NCBI GenBank assembly: GCA_002368645.1
Contig: DFEE01000005.1
Span: forward strand, 1 to 5,233
Length of the DNA stretch: 5,233 nt
From: Bacteroidales bacterium UBA3810
Lineage (GTDB): Bacteria > Bacteroidota > Bacteroidia > Bacteroidales > Paludibacteraceae
Direction of reading: 5' to 3'
Within the stretch, counting starts at the first letter, position 1. The number at the start of each line of letters is the position of its first letter. The notes under the pieces are model-generated. The model was not told where the DNA came from and did no database searches. It was given only the letters and a program-made list of their open reading frames with translations. Made by a program: the position numbers and the translations under genes. Below, piece by piece: positions 1-4,506 of the stretch.

Positions 1-27
1 ATTGTTTAGACCCAATTAGATGATATA

Positions 28-459
28 ATGAAAAAGACAAATAATATGTGGCTACTTTTTGCAATCCTGTCGGCACTATTTGCCGCAGCAACCGCCATCC
101 TTGCCAAGATAGGCATTGAGGGCGTGGACTCCAATCTTGCCACGGCCATTAGAACAGTTGTGGCGCTGCTGATGGCTTGGGGAATGGTTTTCATAACACA
201 TAGTCAAGGCGGCATAGAATCCATCACGTCACGCAGTTGGCTGTTTCTGGTTTTGTCCGGACTGGCGACGGGGGCTTCTTGGCTTTGCTATTTCTATGCG
301 ATAAAGGTCGGAGAGGTATCGAAGGTTGTTCCCATTGACAAATGCAGCCTTGTCCTGACTATACTATTTGCTGTTATTTTCCTTGGAGAAGCGTTCACTT
401 GGAAAACTCTTATTGGTTCATTGCTGCTATTGGCAGGTACTTTAATAATGGTAATATGA
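28..459 (+). CDS. Single-domain EamA/DMT-family membrane transporter
   Basis: Predicted inner-membrane transporter of the drug/metabolite transporter (EamA) superfamily, 143 residues; the substrate cannot be told from sequence. Five hydrophobic segments are visible at about residues 8-28, 37-57, 70-92, 101-120 and 125-143. Family hallmarks include the CYFYAIKVGEVSKVVPID stretch at 87-104, where the helix-3 end leads into the S-V-P motif, and FLGE at 118-121, followed by a Gly-rich last helix. Typical EamA proteins have two such repeats (about 280-300 residues). This one has a single repeat, a known variant that presumably works as a dimer (inference). The ATG at 28 is the first in frame and starts a KK-rich cytoplasmic N-terminus. 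No promoter is visible in the 27 bases upstream, so it may be expressed from outside the window. Its stop overlaps the next start as ATGA, which indicates a former operon with the YjbR-like gene. Confidence 0.9.
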   Translation: MKKTNNMWLLFAILSALFAAATAILAKIGIEGVDSNLATAIRTVVALLMAWGMVFITHSQGGIESITSRSWLFLVLSGLATGASWLCYFYAIKVGEVSKVVPIDKCSLVLTILFAVIFLGEAFTWKTLIGSLLLLAGTLIMVI

Positions 460-539
460 ACATAGAAGACTATCGTGAGTATTACCTTTCTTTGGGCGAA
501 GACATGGAAGAGAAACTTGCATATGTCGTAAAAATGTAG
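456..539 (+). pseudogene. 5' remnant of a YjbR/MmcQ-family gene, truncated after about 21 codons
   Basis: A 27-codon frame starts at an ATG overlapping the EamA stop (ATGA). Its N-terminus, MNIEDYREYYLSLGEDMEEK, closely fits the start of YjbR/MmcQ-like proteins (DNA-binding-protein-like fold, usually 110-120 residues), which in Bacteroidales often begin MNIEE-REYCLSL followed by a VEEKLPF-type segment. The match ends after EKL, and a TAG follows six codons later. The last codons coincide with the AAACTTGCATAT block that opens the promoter at 517-547, the same block found at the second promoter. I therefore read this as the stump of a once full-length gene, cut at about 511-516. The alternative is a genuine 27-residue peptide translationally coupled to EamA; that is less likely. 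Family assignment is from memory of the motif only. Confidence 0.5.
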
Positions 540-547
540 TAACTTTG
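517..547 (+). promoter_or_regulatory. Bacteroidetes-type promoter for the 176-residue gene
   Basis: The -33 element TTGC (517-520) is separated by 19 nt from the -7 element TAACTTTG (540-547), matching the Bacteroidetes housekeeping pattern TAnnTTTG. Transcription would start near 552-556 and give a leader of about 138 nt before the ATG at 692. The block AAACTTGCATAT (513-524) and its distance to the -7 element are identical in the second promoter (1424-1458). Confidence 0.75.
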
Positions 548-560
548 CAGCCACAAAGCT

Positions 561-576
561 GCTAATGAACATTAGC
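561..576 (+). promoter_or_regulatory. Small hairpin at the very start of the leader
   Basis: GCTAAT and ATTAGC form a perfect 6-bp stem around the loop GAAC, only about 6-10 nt downstream of the predicted transcription start. It could be a 5'-end stabilising hairpin or an operator. Its right arm overlaps the first 11-bp repeat unit, and its left arm resembles a diverged extra unit. Confidence 0.4.
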
Positions 577-625
577 GATTCTTTAGTGATTCATTAGTGA
601 TTAGTTAGTTATACGTTAGTGATTA
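571..625 (+). repeat. Five tandem 11-bp repeats, consensus NTTAGTGATTN
   Basis: Units lie at 571-581 (ATTAGCGATTC), 582-592 (TTTAGTGATTC), 593-603 (ATTAGTGATTA), 604-614 (GTTAGTTATAC, most diverged) and 615-625 (GTTAGTGATTA). A degenerate sixth unit may precede them at 561-570. The period is close to one helical turn, so the units present on one face of the DNA. They sit just downstream of the promoter start, within the transcribed leader. This suits a cooperative protein-binding array or a repeated RNA motif; which one cannot be decided from sequence. Confidence 0.7.
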
Positions 626-631
626 ATCACT
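618..631. promoter_or_regulatory. Perfect 14-bp palindrome AGTGATTAATCACT
   Basis: A perfect gapless palindrome is formed by the last 11-bp repeat unit and an inverted half-unit (AATCACT). Gapless palindromes of this size are typical binding sites for dimeric regulators. Its position downstream of the promoter would suit repression of the 176-residue gene (inference). Confidence 0.45.
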
Positions 632-691
632 TCACACCGAAAGGATAGACTGCTAACACCCATGTAATTAACACTTTAACACCACCTCAAT

Positions 692-1222
692 ATGGCTAAA
701 GTCAACCTTACCCATCCTTTTGCCGGGATTCACGGTTCCATCGGCAAGGACAAGATTATCAATCGTCAGAAAAAGTACCGCGACGAACGCGGTCGGGTCA
801 TTCATGAGGGCATCCAGGAAGCCTATACCGTCAAGCACCCGCGCGACTACAAGAAGAACCCGCCCAAAGGTGCCGAACTCACCAATTTCAACCGCTGGAC
901 GGAAGCCTGTCGCCGTGCTTCACAGATTCTCTTTGTCGCACGCCTTGACAAAGCCCCTGCCGACCAACAACCGCAACTCATCCGGCAGGAGCAGTTCAGC
1001 CGCCAATTATCCCATATCCCCGATTTCTACACGCTCGATGAAGCCCGCACGCTTCTCACCGACTACCGCGTACGTTATAACGCCCAACTACCCAACACAC
1101 GCGGCAAGCACCCTGACCCGCAAGCGCCTATAGACCCGCTCACCGGTTCCGGCAAACGCTACTCCCAGTTCCCTGCCTTTCTCCGCGCTATCATCTACCA
1201 TACCCTCAAATCCGCCGAGTAA
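692..1222 (+). CDS. Uncharacterised basic 176-residue protein of Bacteroidales type
   Basis: I recognise no named domain. The coding frame is convincing: third positions are strongly C/G-rich, the ATG at 692 is the first in-frame start, and a promoter lies upstream. There is no signal peptide and no membrane segment, so it is probably cytoplasmic. The N-terminal part (residues 18-60) is very basic, with QKKYRDERGR at 26-35 and PRDYKKNPPKG at 50-60. A predicted helical middle with EACRRASQIL follows at 71-80, then a Q-rich stretch at 92-105, a Pro-rich loop at 134-150 and a final helix at 158-173 (PAFLRAIIYHTL after RYSQF). The charge pattern would allow nucleic-acid binding, but that is inference. 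Similar short proteins starting MAKVNL and carrying RQKKYRDE-type motifs occur, to my memory, as hypothetical proteins in Bacteroidales. The gene stands alone, is visibly GC-richer than its leader and the flanking DNA, and has no terminator right after it. Confidence 0.8.
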   Translation: MAKVNLTHPFAGIHGSIGKDKIINRQKKYRDERGRVIHEGIQEAYTVKHPRDYKKNPPKGAELTNFNRWTEACRRASQILFVARLDKAPADQQPQLIRQEQFSRQLSHIPDFYTLDEARTLLTDYRVRYNAQLPNTRGKHPDPQAPIDPLTGSGKRYSQFPAFLRAIIYHTLKSAE

Positions 1223-1356
1223 TGTCCTGCCCACGGTGTCCTGTGTCCGCGACTTCTGGGAGCGAGACGGCGGCAGCGGAATTCGCCCTCTTAGGCGGAG
1301 GCCGCTTCTCCCGTTTGTCGGGAGAACGCTCCGGGGGGAAAAGCAAAAAAGATTAA
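1222..1356 (+). CDS. Doubtful 44-codon open frame overlapping the previous stop (TAATG)
   Basis: An ATG overlaps the TAA of the 176-residue gene and opens a frame of 44 codons, beginning MSCPRCPVSATSGSETAAAE and ending GGKSKKD. The TAATG arrangement would permit translational coupling. The middle of the frame coincides with GC-rich nested inverted repeats, which explain its composition without any need for coding. No family is recognised. More likely a chance open frame across a structured region. Confidence 0.15.
   Translation: MSCPRCPVSATSGSETAAAEFALLGGGRFSRLSGERSGGKSKKD
1275..1333. repeat. GC-rich block of nested inverted repeats after the 176-residue gene
   Basis: Several pairings are possible. 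The best is TTCTCCCG (1306-1313) with CGGGAGAA (1319-1326) around TTTGT, which can be enclosed by CGGAG (1296-1300) with CTCCG (1329-1333). A competing structure pairs AGCGG (1275-1279) with CCGCT (1302-1306) around TTCGCC/GGCGGA (1282-1287 and 1294-1299). The two outer stems use overlapping bases, so they exclude each other. The block is followed by A-rich rather than T-rich DNA, so it is not a standard intrinsic terminator for the + strand. It may protect the 3' end of the upstream mRNA, act as a small structured RNA, or be a palindromic repeat element. Confidence 0.55.
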
Positions 1357-1427
1357 GAGAAAAAGCAGCGCAAAATAACCAAATCTCAGAAAAAACATAA
1401 CTTTTGGTCAAAAAGACCCTCAAAAAC

Positions 1428-1458
1428 TTGCATATTTGAAAAAAAAATTGTAATTTTG
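1428..1458 (+). promoter_or_regulatory. Bacteroidetes-type promoter for the surface-protein operon
   Basis: The -33 TTGC (1428-1431), 19-nt spacer and -7 TAATTTTG (1451-1458) match TAnnTTTG. The spacer carries a run of nine A, giving an A-tract just upstream of the -7 element. Transcription would start near 1464-1467. A short inverted repeat, GGTC AAAAA GACC (1406-1418), lies about 10 nt upstream of the -33 box and could be a regulator site. Confidence 0.8.
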
Positions 1459-1569
1459 CCGCGGATTTTGAAAAATGGAGTCTATTACACACTTTTTGGA
1501 ACATGATTTTGGATCAAATCCTCACATATAAGCTCTTTATAAACCTCGTTACAGCAAGTGCGGCGGCGC

Positions 1570-1613
1570 ATGTATGTATGTATGTATGTATGTATGTATG
1601 TATGTATGTATGT
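1570..1613 (+). repeat. Tetranucleotide microsatellite (ATGT)11
   Basis: Eleven perfect, uninterrupted copies of ATGT. It begins in GC-rich sequence (GCGGCGGCGC) and ends at the GC-rich hairpin at 1611-1632. Tracts of this length are prone to slipped-strand length change. Because the unit is four bases long, it supplies ATG codons in all three frames. Downstream frames close at 1640, 1656 and 1711, the longest being a 45-codon frame from 1574. The tract lies in the leader, not in the main coding region. Confidence 0.95.
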
Positions 1614-1632
1614 GGCGCGCGACGCGCTCACA
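1611..1632 (+). promoter_or_regulatory. GC-rich stem-loop directly after the ATGT tract
   Basis: TGTGGCGCG (1611-1619) pairs with CGCGC-CACA (1623-1632, T1628 bulged) around a CGA loop: nine base pairs with one bulge. Its first bases are shared with the last ATGT unit, so the tract abuts the stem base. Confidence 0.6.
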
Positions 1633-1652
1633 AGAGGTAGCAAATCAGGCAG

Positions 1653-1707
1653 ATAAACCGACGTATAGGCGGCTGGAGCGTTGTGCTCCTGCCGCTTTGT
1701 CGTTTAT
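1653..1707 (+). promoter_or_regulatory. Large composite stem-loop ahead of the start codon
   Basis: Inner stem: GCGGC (1669-1673) with GCCGC (1691-1695), a T-T mismatch, then GGAGC (1675-1679) with GCTCC (1685-1689) around GTTGT. Outer stem: ATAAA-CGAC (1653-1662, C1658 bulged) with GTCGTTTAT (1699-1707), joined through an internal loop. The GC-rich core is followed by TTTGTCGTTTATAT, a poor U-tract, so it might attenuate transcription weakly. It could equally be an mRNA stabiliser or a binding site ahead of translation start. Confidence 0.6.
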
Positions 1708-1765
1708 ATAGCAAAAAAAACAAATCAACTAATTAACCATATTGTTTAACATAAAATTTAAATGT

Positions 1766-4279
1766 ATGAGAAAAAAATTATTTACATTTCTTCTCGCCCT
1801 CACAGCCAGCATAGGGATGATGTGGGCGGAGACGGTAGTGGTTATCAACAAAAGTGAATTCACATCTTCCGGAGTTACGAAGGAGGGAGTGACTTTGGCT
1901 CCGTCGTCGGACCCGTCGTCGAGCGGAAGTATGACTTCTAGCGACATAATCGCAATGGTTGGTTCTTTCGAATTCTCAACATCGCTTGGGAAATTTACCC
2001 GTATTACCATCGAAACAGACGCTAATATTATGGGAATTTATGAAAACGGACATACCAGTGCCGGTTGGCCTACAGGTCAGAACATAGGAACATCAGCAGT
2101 TTGGACAGGTGAGTCCGAAACAGTTTTAATCAGTTGTGAGGTTGCCGGTATGGATAATATAACAATTACCTGCACAATTGAACCGGCTCCGACAGTAGAT
2201 CCGGCGGTTCAAAATGTCATTGATTTGATCAACGCGATCCCGAATCCGGTTGTTTACACTCAGGAGTGTTACAACGCTCTTGACGCAGTATATGAAGCAT
2301 ACCGTGTATTGAGCCCTGAACAAAAAGATCAAGTAACCAACTACGATGACTACGTAGCGGCAGAAGAGAGGTATTATATGTTGGGATCCGTTAACAATGT
2401 CATCGAAACTATCAACGAGATCGGTAACGTTGAGTTCACATCCGCATGCAAGCATAGAATTGATTATGCACGCAGTGAGTATTGCAATCTTACCCTTGAG
2501 GCAAAGGGCTATGTAACCAACTACAACACACTGCTTGCAGCCGAGGCTGCTTATGCCGCATTGATTCCGGTGAGCAGTACGGTTGAATGGGACGAGGCTA
2601 TTTTGGAGACTATAGATGCAGATGAATCGGGCGAAGCGACCTACACTAATGGTAGTATTTCCCTTAAGGCTGTTGATGGTCGCGCACACTATATTGATAT
2701 TGATGACCATTTCATATTTGACGGTATGAATAGTGAGAAATCTTTCGTTTTCTCTTGTACTTCCGCTAACATGCTTTGTATTGAGATAACGGTATCCGAG
2801 AAACATGAGCATAATGAATTAAGTTGTGCTTGGCAGGAGACAGCAACAGGTTATCGTTGGGTAGGTGAGGCTACCAGTGTTGACCTCGCCAGCACTATTT
2901 TCAAAGTTACCGAGATTAGATTCAGTTTAGGAGAAGCCTTCCCTGAACCGACTCCGACCCCTGCGCAAGATGGTGACAAACTGCCGGGCGCATTCTCTGT
3001 TAGTGGCGAAAAAGTAGTTTATTTCTCGAAAGGTAACTTGCAGTATTTAGGTAATATAGAAAGGTGGCATTTTGCAGAGAACCAATGGACTATTATTGGT
3101 GACGCACAGGCAAGCAATAACCGCGACCTCTTTAGTTGGGGCACAGGTGATAATCCTGATAGTGAAGATTATTCAACCTATACTGAATGGGGTAATAACA
3201 TCGAAGGCAATTGGCGCACGCTGACTGTCGATGAGTGGACTTATCTGTTCAAAACCCGTACCGATGCTTCCAGTAAGTTTGGTACGTCAACCGTTGCCGG
3301 TGTAGAAGGTTTGATTCTTTTGCCCGATAACTATGATGGAACAGCCATCAATACCGAGCGTACCGCATGGGACAACAATGTCATCAGCAGTTCGGAATGG
3401 GCTGCATACGAAGCGGAAGGTGCAGTCTTTTTGCCTGCGGCAGGCATGAGCGATGCATATGGTGTGTATGGTGTGGGTGAGCAAGGTTTATATTGGTCAT
3501 CGACGATGGACGCACTCTCTCATGAACCGAACGCTGTCTTCTACGGTTTCGACGCGTATGAGGGTTATTGGTTCAATGATGTAGATGCCAAATTCCAACC
3601 TCAGGAACGTCTCTCCGTTCGTCTTGTTTCGGAAACAGCTCCGGGCGGTGGTTCGACGCCGACGGATGAGCAAGTACCGACGAATGCTGACCCGGTGAAC
3701 CCGAGTTACCACTACTCGACCTTCTTCCACAGCACGCAGAACTACAAGCTCACCAACGATGGTACTCAAGCGTTCATTGCTGACCTGAGCGGCAGCGACC
3801 TCGTGCTGACAGAGATTGCAAACGGAACCCAAGTCATTCCGGCTAACACGGCTGTTATCCTCCGCAAGACCGGTTCGGCAGATCCTGTTGTCCTCACCCC
3901 GACGGAAGAGAACGGCGTAAGCGTTAATCCGGACGACAACAGCCTCGAAGGTGTGGATTATGAAACGGCTATAACTTCTATTGATGGTCTAACGGCTACT
4001 AACTGCTATGTCCTCTCCGGTACAAATGAGCACGGTGTCGGTTTCTATCGTATTAATAGCGATAACCTCAAGGCACACAAGGCTTATGTGAAGTACGCAG
4101 GTTTGCAGAACAACGCTCCGAAACGCATGCGCTTCATCTTCAACCAAGAGCAGACCACAACGGGCGTTGAGAGCGTTCGGTCTTCAGTTATCAGCAGTCA
4201 GAAACTGATCGAGAACGGACAACTCATCATCATCAAGAATGGTGTAAAGTACAATGCACAAGGTCAAATAGTGAAATAA
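1766..4279 (+). CDS. Secreted modular surface protein with FISUMP/DUF1566-like domain
   Basis: 837 residues from ATG 1766; a TTG at 1742 would add eight residues ahead of the signal peptide and is rejected. Signal peptide 1-21 (MRKKLFTFLLALTASIGMMWA, cleavage before ETVVV). Beta-rich domain about 22-140, then two 60-residue helical repeats at 148-206 and 209-266. A second beta domain (272-390) resembles the first, and a Pro-rich linker follows (393-402). Residues 405-624 look like a FISUMP/DUF1566-type domain (probable C-type-lectin-like fold): FSKGNLQY at 420-427, LFSWGTGDNP at 455-464, WRTLTVDEWTYLF at 483-495, WSSTMD at 577-582 and LSVRLV at 616-621. A Gly/Thr-rich linker leads to a C-terminal beta domain (647-794) and a tail (799-837) ending NGVKYNAQGQIVK, a tail common on secreted Bacteroidales proteins and possibly a sorting signal (inference). 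No catalytic motif is seen; binding or adhesion is the likely role. Probably co-transcribed with the small gene at 4307. Confidence 0.88.
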   Translation: MRKKLFTFLLALTASIGMMWAETVVVINKSEFTSSGVTKEGVTLAPSSDPSSSGSMTSSDIIAMVGSFEFSTSLGKFTRITIETDANIMGIYENGHTSAGWPTGQNIGTSAVWTGESETVLISCEVAGMDNITITCTIEPAPTVDPAVQNVIDLINAIPNPVVYTQECYNALDAVYEAYRVLSPEQKDQVTNYDDYVAAEERYYMLGSVNNVIETINEIGNVEFTSACKHRIDYARSEYCNLTLEAKGYVTNYNTLLAAEAAYAALIPVSSTVEWDEAILETIDADESGEATYTNGSISLKAVDGRAHYIDIDDHFIFDGMNSEKSFVFSCTSANMLCIEITVSEKHEHNELSCAWQETATGYRWVGEATSVDLASTIFKVTEIRFSLGEAFPEPTPTPAQDGDKLPGAFSVSGEKVVYFSKGNLQYLGNIERWHFAENQWTIIGDAQASNNRDLFSWGTGDNPDSEDYSTYTEWGNNIEGNWRTLTVDEWTYLFKTRTDASSKFGTSTVAGVEGLILLPDNYDGTAINTERTAWDNNVISSSEWAAYEAEGAVFLPAAGMSDAYGVYGVGEQGLYWSSTMDALSHEPNAVFYGFDAYEGYWFNDVDAKFQPQERLSVRLVSETAPGGGSTPTDEQVPTNADPVNPSYHYSTFFHSTQNYKLTNDGTQAFIADLSGSDLVLTEIANGTQVIPANTAVILRKTGSADPVVLTPTEENGVSVNPDDNSLEGVDYETAITSIDGLTATNCYVLSGTNEHGVGFYRINSDNLKAHKAYVKYAGLQNNAPKRMRFIFNQEQTTTGVESVRSSVISSQKLIENGQLIIIKNGVKYNAQGQIVK
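2207..2563 (+). repeat. Two tandem 60-codon helical repeats inside the surface protein
   Basis: Residues 148-206 and 209-266 align as V-NVI--IN-I-N, then (Y/F)T--C, then VTNY----AAE--Y--L. The VTNY motifs are exactly 60 codons apart, and the 12-mer GTAACCAACTAC is preserved at 2333 and 2513. Each unit has a single Cys at the matching position. Elsewhere the DNA has diverged, so the duplication is old. The pattern resembles short helical-bundle repeats (FIVAR-like spacers) of bacterial surface proteins; family membership is unproven. Confidence 0.7.
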
Positions 4280-4297
4280 TGTGTAATGTGTAATGTT
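4277..4297 (+). repeat. Three 7-bp direct repeats TAATGTG/T at the stop codon
   Basis: TAATGTG (4277-4283), TAATGTG (4284-4290) and TAATGTT (4291-4297). The first unit includes the TAA stop of the surface-protein gene. The repeats fill most of the 27-nt gap before the small gene at 4307. They may be simple slippage or a spacer between coupled genes. Confidence 0.6.
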
Positions 4298-4306
4298 TAG
4301 ATAGTT

Positions 4307-4438
4307 ATGAAAAAGAACTATAATCAACCCGAAGTGCTTGTTGCACGCATTGCTTTGGAATCTATGGTATTGGCTGGCAGTCCTGCCGGAGGTGAAAACA
4401 CGATGGGCTTTATTGATGGATATGGCGCACAGTGGTAA
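4307..4438 (+). CDS. Small 43-residue protein, last gene of the surface-protein operon
   Basis: ATG at 4307, stop TAA at 4436-4438. It starts MKKNYNQPEVLVARIALESM and ends MGFIDGYGAQW, with a Gly/Ser/Pro-rich middle (AGSPAGGENT). It lies 27 nt after the surface-protein stop and 28 nt before a strong terminator, so it shares the transcript and occupies nearly all the space up to the 3' end. The MKK-Y--P---V--I beginning is, from memory, a recurrent pattern of tiny uncharacterised Bacteroidales proteins; I cannot name the family. It has no membrane segment and no conventional signal peptide. The conserved-looking N-terminus with a variable Gly-rich tail is compatible with a processed peptide, but nothing nearby encodes a processing enzyme. 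Function unknown. Confidence 0.6.
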   Translation: MKKNYNQPEVLVARIALESMVLAGSPAGGENTMGFIDGYGAQW

Positions 4439-4441
4439 ATC

Positions 4442-4457
4442 ATAGCCATTAGGCTAT
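4442..4457 (+). other. Small hairpin between the 43-codon gene and the terminator
   Basis: ATAGCC and GGCTAT form a perfect 6-bp stem around ATTA, just after the stop codon. It sits 9 nt upstream of the terminator stem and may help define the mRNA 3' end. Confidence 0.4.
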
Positions 4458-4466
4458 TCGTATCGC

Positions 4467-4506
4467 AAGAGGCGGTTCACGTTCAGCGTGAGCCGTCTCT
4501 TTTTTT
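4467..4506 (+). terminator. Intrinsic terminator of the surface-protein operon
   Basis: AAGAGGCGGTTCACG (4467-4481) pairs with CGTGAGCCGTCTCTT (4487-4501), giving a 15-bp stem including two G-T wobbles, around the loop TTCAG. It is followed at once by a T run (4500-4506, partly in the stem). A classic Rho-independent terminator for the + strand. Confidence 0.92.

Larger units (their letters stand above)
1459..1765 (+). promoter_or_regulatory. Long structured 5' leader of the surface-protein gene
   Basis: About 300 nt separate the predicted transcription start from the ATG at 1766, unusually long for a bacterial leader. In order it holds: a possible 18-codon leader ORF (1475-1531, MESITHFLEHDFGSNPHI); an AT-rich spacer; eleven ATGT repeats (1570-1613); a strong stem-loop (1611-1632); a second, larger stem-loop (1653-1707); and an A-rich, unstructured stretch up to the start codon. 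No known riboswitch class is recognised. There is no Shine-Dalgarno; the A/T-rich stretch before the ATG is what Bacteroidetes genes commonly use. The arrangement suggests post-transcriptional control, but no mechanism can be shown from sequence alone. Confidence 0.55.

Noticed and set aside
342..539. 65-codon frame beginning inside the EamA gene
   Set aside because: The part before 456 is an out-of-frame reading of EamA. Only the portion from the ATG at 456 looks like protein, and it is annotated as a YjbR-like remnant.
571..631. CRISPR-like array
   Set aside because: The 11-bp units are contiguous with no spacers and no cas genes are present; this is a tandem repeat.
720..1133. 137-codon frame overlapping the 176-residue gene in another + frame
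   Set aside because: The Ser/Arg/Thr-rich translation is what a frame-shifted GC-rich gene gives. The frame starting at 692 has proper codon-position bias and the promoter spacing.
1306..1326. Intrinsic terminator for the 176-residue gene
   Set aside because: The 8-bp stem is good but is followed by G- and A-rich DNA, not a T run, on the + strand; the minus orientation has no T run either.
1088..1504. 138-codon minus-strand frame across the structured block and promoter
   Set aside because: It runs antisense through the promoter and the GC-rich inverted repeats. Its Phe-rich stretch is only the complement of A-runs.
1570..1711. Classic on/off phase-variable ORF encoded through the ATGT tract
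   Set aside because: No upstream start codon reads into the tract: the 18-codon leader frame stops at 1531. The tract itself supplies ATG in every frame, so copy number would not simply switch one ORF on or off.
2126..2812. Long minus-strand open frame (228 codons) opposite the surface-protein gene
   Set aside because: It is the mirror of a well-supported coding region with a signal peptide and recognisable domains on the + strand. Its own translation shows no domain and no plausible start context.
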